Positions 15,531-23,777 of a DNA stretch of 64,000 bases are shown piece after piece. The position numbers and the translations under genes were made by a program. Origin of the DNA: Pseudarthrobacter sp. NamB4. Its GTDB lineage: Bacteria; Actinomycetota; Actinomycetes; Actinomycetales; Micrococcaceae. The stretch's first letter is position 1. Every line of letters starts with the position of its first letter. A model generated the notes under the pieces. It saw nothing but the letters and a program-made list of their open reading frames with translations, had not been told where the DNA came from and searched no databases. The stretch covers positions 29,276 to 93,275 of the forward strand of contig NZ_VAHM01000017.1 in assembly GCF_005796185.1 (NCBI RefSeq), read 5' to 3'.

Positions 15531-17703
15531 GGGTAATGACTGAACCTTCCGGCACTTCCGTGTCCACCGGATCCTGGTCACGGACAGTTCCGAAAAAGCC
15601 GCCCAGGATATTGTTCACGCGGACCTGGAACCCCAGGTTCTCCAGCGCCCTCCTGGCCTCGGCGGCCTGTTTGCCGATGTAACTGGGGACCTCCACCATC
15701 CGTGGTCCCTTTGAGATGGTCAGTGTCACGGTGCCGCCCCGCGTGAGAGTTCCGGTGGCCGGAGCCTGGCTGACCACCGCACCCTCAGGGATATCCCTGC
15801 TGAACACTTCTTCCCGTGCCACCTCCGCCTGGAGTCCGGCCGCCTCGATGGCGTCGACGGCATCGTCCTCGTCCTGGCCCACCACGGAGGGCACAGGTAT
15901 GGGCTCGGGGCCTTTGGAAACCACCAGGCTGACGGGCGTACCATGGCGGACAGCCGTGCCTGCGGCCGGCTCCTGCGACAGGACTATGCCCGCGGGCACC
16001 TCCTCGTTAAAATGCTCCGTTACTGTTCCGAGGGCCATTTCCGCCGCGTTGAGGCCGTTCTTGGCTTCCTCCAGGGTGCCGCCGGACAGTTCCGGCAGGG
16101 GGAACAGTTGGGGACCTTTGGACACGAAGAGGGATACCGGCTGGAATTTGCGGATTTCCGTGCCTGGTTCCGGCTCGCTGCCCACCACCAGCCCGGACGG
16201 CACGTCGTCGTCGAAGACGTCGCTGGTGGTGGACCGGAATCCGGCATCGCTGAGAAGCTGCTGTGCCTGTGCCACCGTCTTGTTCACCACCGGGGGGACG
16301 GTGGCGGCGGAGCCTGGCCCCATTCCAAAGAACCACCCGGCACCGGTCGCCAACAGGGCGGCAATAATGAGGACTGCCACCCACAGGACCCCCCTTCGGC
16401 GCGGGCTGCCGTCCCTGAGGGTTCTTACGGGCGTTGCCGCAGCACGGGCCCGGGCCCGTTCCTCTTCCTTGTCGGCCTTGCGCTGTGCCCGTTTGCCCGG
16501 CCGGGCAGGAGGCGGGGGAGCCCAGGGCACTTCTGTATCGTCCTCCGGCGGCGTGAGCGCGTGCCGCGAAGCACCGGGAAGGTGCCCCGGTGGTCCGTCC
16601 CCGGAAGGGGACTGCCCAGGCGATGGCCGGTACGGGGGTGCGGCCGGCTTGCCGAAAGGCAGGACGGTGGTGGGGTTGTTGGTCCTTCCGATGACCTCCG
16701 TGGGACTCTGGGCGGCAGGGCTTTGGCTGGCGGGACCCTGGACAGGCACTGTGTCCTGGGACTGCCGCGGCGGCTGTGGCTCGCGCTGGGCCGGATGCCA
16801 GGAGCCTGCAGCACCCGCATCCCCGGCAGCAGCGGCCGGCGGATGCAGGTCGAGCTCCGCGTCAGTGAGGTTGGTCCGGATGTGCCGCAGTTCCTGCAGC
16901 AGTGCGTGTCCGTCCACCGGCCGGTTCTCCGGATCATTGGCGGTGCACCACTGCACCAGCTCATCCACCTCGGCGGCCAGCCCCGGGACCAGGGCGGAAG
17001 GCGGGCCGACTGTTCCATTGACGTGCTGGTAAGCCACCTGGATGGGTACCTCGCCTTTGAAGGGCTGCTGGCCGGTGAGCATCTCGTAAAGCATGATGCC
17101 CACGGAGTAGATGTCGCTGCGGGCGTCGGCCGGTTGTCCCAGGACGAGTTCCGGCGAGAGGTAGGCAACCGTACCTATCAATGCACCGGTGCTGGTGGAA
17201 GTGGTGACCGCACGCGCGAGTCCGAAGTCGCCGACCTTGATCCGGCCGTCGTGGGAAATCAGCACGTTTTCCGGTTTGACGTCACGGTGGATGAAGCCCG
17301 CAGCGTGTGCAGCGCCCAGTCCTTCAACCACTGGATCTATCAGCGCCAGGGCCAAACGGGGCGGGAGTGCGCCCTTTTCGTTGATGAGGTCACGCAGCGT
17401 GTGGCCCTTGATGTACTCCATGACCAGGTAGGCGGTGTGGCCGTCGTTCCCCTGGTCAAGGACGCCCACCACGTGCGGGTGCGACAACCTCGCTGCTGCC
17501 TTCGCTTCCCTGCCCAGCCTGCCCAGGAAGTTTTCATCTGCGGACAGGTGCGGGTGCAGTACCTTCAATGCCACATCCCGGTCCAGCCGCTGGTCAGTGG
17601 CCAGGTAGACAGTGGACATGCCGCCCCGGGCCAGCCTGGACCTGACGGCGTACCGGTTGTCCACCAGCGTTCCTACAAGGGGATCTGACACGTGTTCCTG
17701 CAC
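15517..17703 (-). CDS. pknL: Ser/Thr protein kinase with four PASTA domains (PknL locus)
   Basis: A 728-residue transmembrane kinase. The catalytic domain occupies about 18-275: glycine loop ARGGMSTV, Lys47, HRDVKPEN with catalytic Asp141, DFG at 159-161, and a Thr/Ser-rich activation loop (167-178) typical of autophosphorylated PknB-type kinases. A Pro-rich linker leads to a single membrane segment near 440-462. Four PASTA repeats (about 468-728) face outward and are expected to sense peptidoglycan fragments or lipid II. The position beside aroG and an Rv2175c homologue matches mycobacterial pknL, although that protein is shorter and lacks PASTA repeats. The lytic transglycosylase gene upstream on the same strand supports a cell-wall role. 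The symbol is assigned by position. Confidence 0.92.
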   Translation of the reverse strand: MQEHVSDPLVGTLVDNRYAVRSRLARGGMSTVYLATDQRLDRDVALKVLHPHLSADENFLGRLGREAKAAARLSHPHVVGVLDQGNDGHTAYLVMEYIKGHTLRDLINEKGALPPRLALALIDPVVEGLGAAHAAGFIHRDVKPENVLISHDGRIKVGDFGLARAVTTSTSTGALIGTVAYLSPELVLGQPADARSDIYSVGIMLYEMLTGQQPFKGEVPIQVAYQHVNGTVGPPSALVPGLAAEVDELVQWCTANDPENRPVDGHALLQELRHIRTNLTDAELDLHPPAAAAGDAGAAGSWHPAQREPQPPRQSQDTVPVQGPASQSPAAQSPTEVIGRTNNPTTVLPFGKPAAPPYRPSPGQSPSGDGPPGHLPGASRHALTPPEDDTEVPWAPPPPARPGKRAQRKADKEEERARARAAATPVRTLRDGSPRRRGVLWVAVLIIAALLATGAGWFFGMGPGSAATVPPVVNKTVAQAQQLLSDAGFRSTTSDVFDDDVPSGLVVGSEPEPGTEIRKFQPVSLFVSKGPQLFPLPELSGGTLEEAKNGLNAAEMALGTVTEHFNEEVPAGIVLSQEPAAGTAVRHGTPVSLVVSKGPEPIPVPSVVGQDEDDAVDAIEAAGLQAEVAREEVFSRDIPEGAVVSQAPATGTLTRGGTVTLTISKGPRMVEVPSYIGKQAAEARRALENLGFQVRVNNILGGFFGTVRDQDPVDTEVPEGSVITLTVV

Positions 17704-17729
17704 CCTACGATCCTAATCCTTGCAATGAA

Positions 17730-17761
17730 ACGGGTCCGAACCGATACCGGTCCGGACCCGT
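17730..17761 (-). terminator. Terminator of the LysM/transglycosylase gene
   Basis: ACGGGTCCG pairs with CGGACCCGT, with an inner ACCG/CGGT pair; on the minus strand it is followed by TTTCATT. It separates the transglycosylase gene from the kinase gene. Confidence 0.6.
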
Positions 17762-17794
17762 GTCCATGGTGCTGGGCGCCTGCGCGCGGGAGGC

Positions 17795-19165
17795 CTAGCC
17801 GAAGTTCTTCTGGTGAGCCTTGATGGCTGCGACGTAGGCCTTGGTGTCGTTGTACATGCCGTACTTGCTCACCGAGTACTGGCCCTGGTAGTAGCCTGCG
17901 ATGGCTGTATCCCTGTCCTTGCTGGTGGCGAGGAGCTGACGGATGATCGCCACTCCGGCCGTTGCGTTGTCGTAGGGATCCAAGAGGTTCAGCTTCCGTC
18001 CGACCAGGTCCGATGCCCATTGGCCTGAGCTGGGGATGACCTGCATGGTTCCGATGGCATTGGCAGGGGATACCGCGCGCTGGTCGAACCCGGATTCCTG
18101 GTGGGCGAAGGCGAGGGCGAGTGAGGGCTCCACGCCCATCCTGCGGGCAGTGTCCGCCACGATGTTTCGCATTTCGGCCCGGGAAGGCACAGGGGAAGCG
18201 TTTAGAAGTGCCTTGTTTTGGTTGGCGGAGCTGACCACAGCAGCCGGATAGCTGAACCCGAGGAAGGAACTGGGGACCAAAGGAGTCACTGATGCGGCGG
18301 GCTGCGGCGCTGCACCCGAGGTTCCGGGGATGGTCAGCTTGTTGCCCGGGTAGATGGTACTGGTCATGCTCAGGCGGTTTGCGGTCAGCAGCTCAGAAAG
18401 CTTGACCCCGTGCCGGGAAGCGATGGCAGAGAGAGTGTCTCCGGCCTTGACGGTGTAGGAACCGGAAGCAGGCGCCGGACTGGCCGGTACCGGCGCAGTC
18501 GGTGCGGATGTGGAGGCCAGGCCCCCTGGAGCCGGAGCAGCGCTTCCCCCGCCGACCTTGATCTTCTGGCCGGGGTAGATGATGGAGCGCATGTTGAGGT
18601 TGTTCCAGGCGAACACCTCTGACAGGCCTACGTTGTGGCGGGATGCGATGGCGCCCAGCGTGTCACCTGGCTTCACCGTGTAGGTGGCTGCGCCTGCCGG
18701 CACGGGTGCAGCCGGCGCCGGGGCTGCGGACGGGGCTGCAGGTGCAGCAGCAGCCGTACCCGGCAGCTTGATCTTCTGGCCGGGGTAGATGATGGTGTTC
18801 GGCTGGAGGTTGTTCAGTTTGAGGACCTCGGCAGTGTTCAGCCCGAACTTTCCTGCGACGGCGCTGATGGTGTCGCCACGGGCGATGGTGTATTCCGCCG
18901 GTACCTGAGGCTTTGCCGGCCGCAAGGACGTGGGGATGGACGTGGACACCGAGGAGGCGGGGATCACCCCGCCGGTGGCCTTTGCGGCCTGCGCCTTCAT
19001 GGCTGCGGCAAGTGTTCCGGGAATGGCGCGGGCGGGCTGCTCAGCGGCAGCCGGCTGGGCCAGGGCCAGTGATGACAGGACGACCGCTGGCAATGCTGCC
19101 GTGGTGGCGGCGAGCATGGGCAGGCTCGGCTTGGGGGGCTGCTTGTGCGAGCGGGACATCGACAT
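17795..19165 (-). CDS. Secreted LysM x3 lytic transglycosylase
   Basis: A 456-residue exported wall hydrolase. A Sec signal peptide covers about 1-42 (positively charged start, hydrophobic LPAVVLSSLALA, cleavage near AAAEQ). Three LysM modules follow, each with Y-T-(I/V)-x-x-GDT and a (I)IYPGxK(I/L) end, separated by Ala/Pro linkers. The C-terminal domain is SLT-like: the catalytic Glu sits in HQESGFD, followed by GTMQVIPSSG and the YYQGQ segment. It would bind and cleave peptidoglycan. The ATG at 19165 has AGAGGA eight bases upstream and gives the signal peptide; the frame is open to 19318, but that extension is made of the 9-bp repeats at 19208-19252. It lies directly upstream of the PASTA kinase. 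Confidence 0.9.
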   Translation of the reverse strand: MSMSRSHKQPPKPSLPMLAATTAALPAVVLSSLALAQPAAAEQPARAIPGTLAAAMKAQAAKATGGVIPASSVSTSIPTSLRPAKPQVPAEYTIARGDTISAVAGKFGLNTAEVLKLNNLQPNTIIYPGQKIKLPGTAAAAPAAPSAAPAPAAPVPAGAATYTVKPGDTLGAIASRHNVGLSEVFAWNNLNMRSIIYPGQKIKVGGGSAAPAPGGLASTSAPTAPVPASPAPASGSYTVKAGDTLSAIASRHGVKLSELLTANRLSMTSTIYPGNKLTIPGTSGAAPQPAASVTPLVPSSFLGFSYPAAVVSSANQNKALLNASPVPSRAEMRNIVADTARRMGVEPSLALAFAHQESGFDQRAVSPANAIGTMQVIPSSGQWASDLVGRKLNLLDPYDNATAGVAIIRQLLATSKDRDTAIAGYYQGQYSVSKYGMYNDTKAYVAAIKAHQKNFG

Positions 19166-19207
19166 GGAAAGAATCCTCTTCTCAACTGCGGGCGCGGGCG
19201 GGGATGC

Positions 19208-19252
19208 CGCTGTCATCACTGATACTACTGTTACTACTGTTATTGCTGTTAC
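19208..19252 (-). repeat. Five tandem 9-bp repeats in the transglycosylase leader
   Basis: On the minus strand five consecutive 9-mers read GTAACAGCA, ATAACAGTA, GTAACAGTA, GTATCAGTG and ATGACAGCG, consensus GTAACAGTA. They lie 43-87 bases before the ATG of the LysM transglycosylase gene. Evenly phased GTAAC-type direct repeats recall MtrA-type response regulator sites, which control wall hydrolase genes in actinobacteria. The regulator assignment is inference. Confidence 0.6.
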
Positions 19253-19407
19253 AAAAGTGGTCAATGAGAATCTCTCACGGATTGCGAAATAGCACAAGAA
19301 TTCCTGTAATGGCCGCAAGGAAGAATTTTGGGAGTGTCCGGCAGGCCGCTGATCCCCATAAAGGGTCCGACTAGGCGGCGGGACGCGCAGCGTGGCAACC
19401 TTGATGC

Positions 19408-19761
19408 GTGAGTAACGTAGAAAACCTGGTGGCCGAATGGTTGCCCTTGCCCGACGTCGCGGATTTATTGAATGTGTCCATCACCAAGGTGCACAGCCTG
19501 ATTGATGAACGCGCCCTGGTGGCACTGCGGGTGGGCGAACGGAATATCCGCTCGGTGCCCGCTGACTTTATCCAGGACGGCCAGGTAGTTGACAGCCTCA
19601 AGGGAACCATCGTTGTCCTTGCGGATGCGGGCTATTCCGATGAGGACTTGGTGGTGTGGCTTTTTACACCCGACGAGTCATTGCGTGGCCGTCCTATTGA
19701 TGCTTTGCGGGAAGGCCGGAAAACGGAAATCAGGCGCAGGGCGCAAACTCTGGCCTGGTAA
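19408..19761 (+). CDS. Rv2175c-type DNA-binding protein
   Basis: A 117-residue protein with an N-terminal helix-turn-helix (WLPLPDVADLLNVSITKVHSLIDE, about 11-34) and a conserved C-terminal half (LKGTIVVLADAGYSDEDLVVWLFTPDESL..., ending RRRAQTLAW). It is the homologue of mycobacterial Rv2175c, a DNA-binding substrate of PknL, and sits one gene away from the kinase here too. The N-terminal tail that carries the phosphorylated Thr in the mycobacterial protein is absent: only ten residues precede the domain and none is Thr. The GTG start at 19408 has no clear ribosome site. DNA target unknown. Confidence 0.83.
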   Translation: MSNVENLVAEWLPLPDVADLLNVSITKVHSLIDERALVALRVGERNIRSVPADFIQDGQVVDSLKGTIVVLADAGYSDEDLVVWLFTPDESLRGRPIDALREGRKTEIRRRAQTLAW

Positions 19762-19813
19762 TTGCACGGCTGGAATTCCGCCGCTCCCTTACTTCACGTC
19801 CAATCACATCCGG

Positions 19814-20908
19814 CTAGGAGGCTCGGCTGACGGCAGCTTCAGCCAGCCTCCGCAAAGCGGTTTTCGGCAATTCGTCCAGTGGGAGCGCCTCAAGGGCGTC
19901 GAAGGCAGCGGCGCCGAATTCGTTGATAAGCACCTCTGTTGCAGCCAATGCCCCGGATTCCTCTATGATCCGCCGGAGCTCCTGGATATCGCCAGCGGAA
20001 AGATCGGGGCTGCCGAGCCTGGTGTCGATAAACGCCGCTTCAGCTGCCGATGCATGGTCCAGGGCCAGGGCAACCAGGACTGTGCGTTTCCCTTCCCGCA
20101 AATCATCCCCTGCGGGCTTGCCGGTGGTGTCCGGGTCGCCGAAGACGCCCAGGACGTCGTCGCGGAGCTGGAAAGCTTCGCCCAAAGGAAGGGCGAAGGC
20201 GGAGTAGCCCCGCAGCAGCTCGTCCGGGGCTCCCGCGAGGGCTCCGCCCAGAGCCAGCGGATGCTCCGTGGAGTATTTGGCGGACTTGAAACGGATGATG
20301 GACTGGGCCCGGGAAACGGCGCCGGCACGGTCCCTGACGGGGCCGGCGACTTCTTCGAGGATGTCCAGGTACTGGCCGGCCATGACTTCAGCCCGCATGA
20401 GGTTGAAGATCAGCCTTGCCGTGCTGCCCGCCGCCGCCCGCTCGCCTATTTCAGTGAAGGCTTCCTCACTGAAGGACAGGCAGAGGTCCCCCGCCAGGAT
20501 GGCCGCCGCCTGGCCGAACCGTTCGCTGTCCAGCGCCCAGCCCCGCGAGCTGTGCAACTGGCTGAAGCGGCGGTGGACACTTGGTCCGCCCCGCCGGGTG
20601 TCCGAGCGGTCGATGATGTCGTCGTGGATCAGGGCAGCGGCCTGGAACAGCTCCAGGGCTGCCCCGGCAGTGACCACCTCCTGCGCGGCGGTCTCTCCAC
20701 CTGCGCCCCGCCAGCCCCAGTAGCACATCAGGGCCCTGAGACGCTTGCCGCCCGTCACCAGGTTGGAGATGGAACCCATGATCGGCTCGATGTCCGGGGA
20801 GATCGTGGACATGGTCGACTGCCGCGAAGCGAGGAACCCGGTCAGTTCGCCGGCAACCGCTGCGACGAAGTCTGCCTGCTCGTCCCTCAGTTGTTCTGCT
20901 CTGGTCAC
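19814..20908 (-). CDS. idsA: Polyprenyl diphosphate synthase (IdsA-like)
   Basis: A 364-residue trans-isoprenyl diphosphate synthase that condenses isopentenyl diphosphate with allylic diphosphates. The first aspartate-rich motif DDIID is at 96-100, the second (RDDVLGVFGD) at 249-258, and GGKRLRAL at 53-60 binds IPP. The first motif has the spacing typical of geranylgeranyl synthases, and mycobacterial IdsA2 occupies the same locus. Product chain length is not certain. The ATG overlaps the stop of the upstream lipoprotein gene by four bases, so the two are one operon. It converges with the Rv2175c-type gene and no strong terminator is visible between them. Confidence 0.92.
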   Translation of the reverse strand: MTRAEQLRDEQADFVAAVAGELTGFLASRQSTMSTISPDIEPIMGSISNLVTGGKRLRALMCYWGWRGAGGETAAQEVVTAGAALELFQAAALIHDDIIDRSDTRRGGPSVHRRFSQLHSSRGWALDSERFGQAAAILAGDLCLSFSEEAFTEIGERAAAGSTARLIFNLMRAEVMAGQYLDILEEVAGPVRDRAGAVSRAQSIIRFKSAKYSTEHPLALGGALAGAPDELLRGYSAFALPLGEAFQLRDDVLGVFGDPDTTGKPAGDDLREGKRTVLVALALDHASAAEAAFIDTRLGSPDLSAGDIQELRRIIEESGALAATEVLINEFGAAAFDALEALPLDELPKTALRRLAEAAVSRAS

Positions 20909-21438
20909 TTGGCTGACTCAGCTGCCACGTTGGCGCCGATGGTGAAGGTGGCAACTCCTGCTGCTTCAACCACCGAAAGATTTACAGTCTCACTGTCCCC
21001 CCGGACGAAATCCTTGGAAGCCACTGCTCCCACGGCTTCACCAGGCACCGCCTTGAAGCCCTGGCCCTCCAGCGCTTTCGTATAAAAGTCGATGACTGAC
21101 GCAGTGGGGGCGGTGATGCTGGCTACGAGGGCGGCCGTGGCCGGAGCGGAGGCCTTATCAAAACTGCTGGACACAACGGTGGCCCCCGGCATAAGGGGAA
21201 GAAGCTGCTGCGGAAAGCCCTCGACCAGAGCGCCGACGGTAGCCCAAGTATTGGGAGATGCCGAGGGGCTGGGGGACGCGGTGATGCTGGATCCTGCAGT
21301 TGCCGGAATGGAAGCGGAAGCCGAAGCTGAAGTGCCAGTGGTTCCCGACGGTGTTGGATTGCAGGCTGCAAGGGCCAGAGCCGCACCGGCAGCGAGAACT
21401 GCCAAAGTTGCTGGCCTGGGGTTTCCAAATACCGTCAC
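20905..21438 (-). CDS. Predicted lipoprotein of unknown function
   Basis: A 177-residue exported lipoprotein. The signal peptide (about 1-26) ends in the lipobox LALAAC, with lipidated Cys26. A Ser/Thr/Ala-rich spacer follows (about 28-62), then a small folded region with IDFYTKALEGQGFKAVPG and a C-terminal ATFTIGANV segment. The GTG start has GGAGGAAAT upstream. It is the first gene of an operon with the polyprenyl synthase (ATGA overlap) and diverges from dinB across a 74-bp gap. I do not recognise a named family; a role linked to isoprenoid or envelope metabolism is only suggested by position. Confidence 0.8.
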   Translation of the reverse strand: MTVFGNPRPATLAVLAAGAALALAACNPTPSGTTGTSASASASIPATAGSSITASPSPSASPNTWATVGALVEGFPQQLLPLMPGATVVSSSFDKASAPATAALVASITAPTASVIDFYTKALEGQGFKAVPGEAVGAVASKDFVRGDSETVNLSVVEAAGVATFTIGANVAAESAK

Positions 21439-21512
21439 AGGGATTTCCTCCTGGTAGTGATGCCGGATTCAGCCTCCAGTCTAGACATTACGAAACCGAT
21501 AGGATTGCAGCC

Positions 21513-22739
21513 GTGGGGCCTGAAGGGAAGAACGAGCCACCCGGAGTGCGCCTTCCGGGACGCAGGCGCAAGTGCATCATGCACGTGGATATGGACGCCT
21601 TCTTCGTGTCGGTTGAACTCAGGACGCGTCCTGAACTCCACGGCAGGCCTGTGATTGTCGGCTTCCCGGCGGAGCGTTCCGTGGTTCTCTCTGCCTCGTA
21701 CGAAGCCCGGGCATTCGGAGTGAAATCAGCAATGCCCATGGCGGTTGCTGCCCGCATTTGTCCCCAGGCCGTCATCATCGAACCGCGCCACAAGCTGTAC
21801 TACGAGGTTTCAGCGCAATTGATGGGGATCTTCGAATCCGTCACCGAACTCGTGGAACCCCTCAGCGTCGACGAAGCATTCCTTGACGTCACCGGGGCCA
21901 TACGCCGGCTCGGGCCGCCACGGGGCATTGCAGAGATGATCCGGCGGCAGGTCGCCTCGGAGCTGGGCATTACCGCCTCGGTGGGGGTTGCGGAAACGAA
22001 GTTCGTGGCGAAAATTGCTTCCACCCGCTGCAAGCCGGACGGGCTGCTCCTCATCGGCCCGGATGAGACTGTGCCCTATCTCCATAGCCTTCCCGTCGGC
22101 GCCCTTTGGGGGGTAGGCGCAAAAACCGCGGACGTGCTGGCAAGGATGGGCATCAGGACTGTTGCGGACGTGGCAGCAACACCGCTGTCCGCGCTGAAAA
22201 AGATGCTGGGCGCCACAGGGGAACACGTCCATCAGCTCTCCTGGGGGATAGATCCACGCCCTGTCACTCCCGTCCGGCTGGAGAAGAGCATTGGAGCGGA
22301 GGAAACCTTTGCCGTGGACACCGCTGATGACGCCTTGCTGCACCGTGAACTCCTGCGCCTGTCCCACCGGACTGCCGCACGCCTGCGCTCGTCAGGAATG
22401 GTTGCCCGAACTGTGGCCATCAAGCTCCGTTTTGCGGATTTCTCCACCATCACCCGCAGCCGGACCCTCCAGACACCCGTGGACAGTGCGCAGCTGATCT
22501 ACGCGGTGGTGCTGCAGTTGCTGGACGCCGTGGGGGAGCGGGCAATGACCGTGCGGCTCGTAGGCGTACGGGCTGAGCAGCTTGAAGAATCAGCCCGGAC
22601 ATCGCTGCAGCTCAGCATCGACCGCCGGGACGAGAACTGGCGCGCCGCTGAGCAGGCGCTGGATAAAGTCACCCGAAAGTTCGGCAACAAGTCGGTCCTG
22701 CCCGCCCGCCTTATGGGGCCAGGAAACACCCATGAATAG
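21513..22739 (+). CDS. dinB: DNA polymerase IV (Y family)
   Basis: A 408-residue translesion polymerase. The catalytic block MHVDMDAFFVSVE gives the first metal Asp, PLSVDEAFLDVT the second acidic pair, and ASVGVAETKFVAKIAS the palm/fingers motif; the thumb helix-hairpin-helix (GVGAKTADVL) and little-finger domain follow. The GTG at 21513 is chosen because TAGGAT (21500-21505) lies seven bases upstream, a leaderless arrangement. The frame stays open upstream but runs into the divergent lipoprotein gene. The C-terminus lacks an obvious beta-clamp QxxLF box at its very end. No GAAC-N4-GTTC SOS box is visible in the 74-bp upstream gap. Confidence 0.94.
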   Translation: MGPEGKNEPPGVRLPGRRRKCIMHVDMDAFFVSVELRTRPELHGRPVIVGFPAERSVVLSASYEARAFGVKSAMPMAVAARICPQAVIIEPRHKLYYEVSAQLMGIFESVTELVEPLSVDEAFLDVTGAIRRLGPPRGIAEMIRRQVASELGITASVGVAETKFVAKIASTRCKPDGLLLIGPDETVPYLHSLPVGALWGVGAKTADVLARMGIRTVADVAATPLSALKKMLGATGEHVHQLSWGIDPRPVTPVRLEKSIGAEETFAVDTADDALLHRELLRLSHRTAARLRSSGMVARTVAIKLRFADFSTITRSRTLQTPVDSAQLIYAVVLQLLDAVGERAMTVRLVGVRAEQLEESARTSLQLSIDRRDENWRAAEQALDKVTRKFGNKSVLPARLMGPGNTHE

Positions 22740-23014
22740 GGGCGCCCGAGGGTGGGCTGAAGGCATCCGGGAAAGTCATTGCCGTCTTTCAGAACAGCCC
22801 CCAACAAACTATCCTTAGATATACATAGTTTTCGAGTGACTGGACTTACTGCCGGACCCTCTTGGACATGCTCCCGCTCCCGCGACGGCATGCCGGGGCC
22901 ACCGACTTCCGCCACTGTAGGCGGAGCGGGAACCTCTTAGGCACAGCAGCCGTTAACGGAGCAGAAGTTGTGGCTGGGAACAGCCCGGACGTTGGCCTAC
23001 AAAAGGAGGTCGTG

Positions 23015-23389
23015 ATGCCGCTGTCGGAGCACGAACAGAAGCTGCTTGAGCAGCTGGAGAAGCAGCTTCACGAGGACGACCCGAAGTTCGCGAATTCCAT
23101 GGGTTCAGACCCGGGGCGCTCATGGTCCACGAGGCACGTGGTGATTGGCGTCCTCTGTGCCCTGGCTGGCGTCTTCCTGTTGCTCGTGGGTGTCACTCTC
23201 CAAAACATCTTTGTAGGAGTACTTGGCTTCGTGGTGATGGGAGGCGGTGTCTACTTCGCCACCATGCGAAGCAGTGTTGCAGCCGCGAAGACAGGAGCGA
23301 AGGCCAACCGGAAGCCGGGCAAGCAGAGAAGCTCCTTCATGAGCAGCCTTGAAGAACGATGGGATGAACGGCGGAGGGGCGAGCCCTAG
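23015..23389 (+). CDS. DUF3040 membrane protein
   Basis: A 124-residue protein with the DUF3040 pattern. It opens with MPLSEHEQKLLEQLEKQLHEDDPKFA, followed by two adjacent hydrophobic segments (about 42-62 and 64-84) and a basic C-terminal tail. The ATG has AAAGGAGG at 23002-23009; a GTG one codon earlier is possible. Homologues lie next to mraZ in many actinobacteria, as here. Function is unknown; the location suggests a link to envelope or division. The 275-bp gap before it (22740-23014) contains an A/T-rich patch around 22810-22830 that may hold a promoter, and no gene. Confidence 0.85.
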   Translation: MPLSEHEQKLLEQLEKQLHEDDPKFANSMGSDPGRSWSTRHVVIGVLCALAGVFLLLVGVTLQNIFVGVLGFVVMGGGVYFATMRSSVAAAKTGAKANRKPGKQRSSFMSSLEERWDERRRGEP

Positions 23390-23454
23390 CGCTCCGCAGG
23401 CTTTTCCTGCTGATTCACGTACCTCCACTTCGCTCCCCTTCGAAAGAAGGTCAT

Positions 23455-23487
23455 GCGAAAAGACCCGCCATTGGCGGGTCTTTTCGC
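23455..23487 (+). terminator. Strong terminator after the DUF3040 gene
   Basis: Perfect 15-bp stem (GCGAAAAGACCCGCC with GGCGGGTCTTTTCGC) and loop ATT, with TTTT in the right arm. It insulates the dcw cluster from upstream transcription. Confidence 0.92.
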
Positions 23488-23680
23488 TTTTAAGGCTGTT
23501 CCGTTTATCCGCTGCCAGGGGCGGGAGCTAAATCCAGCCCTTTCCTTTGTCCTATTCCGCCCCGGGAGGTCGGCAGTGGGCCGGGATAGCGAAAAAGGCT
23601 CCACTTTCCACCACCAGCCGATATCCGCGTCTTTTCGGGCCGCTTTTCCCACAAAGGGGTCTCCACAGGCCGCATTTGCA

Positions 23681-23713
23681 TTGACTGTGGGGGAAAGTGG
23701 AGTAATGTGGAGG
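23681..23713 (+). promoter_or_regulatory. dcw promoter overlapping a three-repeat MraZ box
   Basis: GTGG-core repeats start at 23687, 23697 and 23707, exactly 10 bp apart (GTGGGGGAAA, GTGGAGTAAT, GTGGAGGGCA). This is the layout of MraZ operators upstream of mraZ. The -35 TTGACT (23681-23686) and -10 TAATGT (23703-23708), 16 bp apart, are interleaved with them, so MraZ binding would block the promoter. Confidence 0.78.
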
Positions 23714-23777
23714 GCATAAGAGGGTGGTTGCAACATAGGGGATGTGCAGTTCCTGACAGCGGACAGGCGGTGGGCCA

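Larger units (their letters stand above)
23390..23777. other. Gap between DUF3040 gene and mraZ: terminator plus dcw promoter
   Basis: A 388-bp stretch without a gene. It holds the terminator at 23455-23487 and the promoter with MraZ box at 23681-23713. Between them, about 23490-23680, I see no conserved structure. Short frames on both strands here have no ribosome sites. Confidence 0.7.

Noticed and set aside
15943..17688. 581-codon plus-strand frame opposite the PASTA kinase gene
   Set aside because: The kinase has intact catalytic motifs and PASTA repeats on the other strand; this frame has none of any family.
19166..19318. Upstream extension of the LysM transglycosylase frame to 19318
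   Set aside because: It encodes only the 9-bp repeats and would place the signal peptide about 50 residues inside; the ATG at 19165 has a proper ribosome site.
21300..21512. Longer dinB reading frame starting at 21300
   Set aside because: It would overlap the divergent lipoprotein gene and delete its signal region; conserved Pol IV sequence begins after 21570, and GTG 21513 has a well-placed -10.
21439..21512. Possible SOS box before dinB
   Set aside because: No GAAC-N4-GTTC palindrome is present in the gap between the divergent genes.
23453..23719. Short frames upstream of mraZ on both strands
   Set aside because: They cross the terminator at 23455 and the MraZ box at 23687, which explain this region better.
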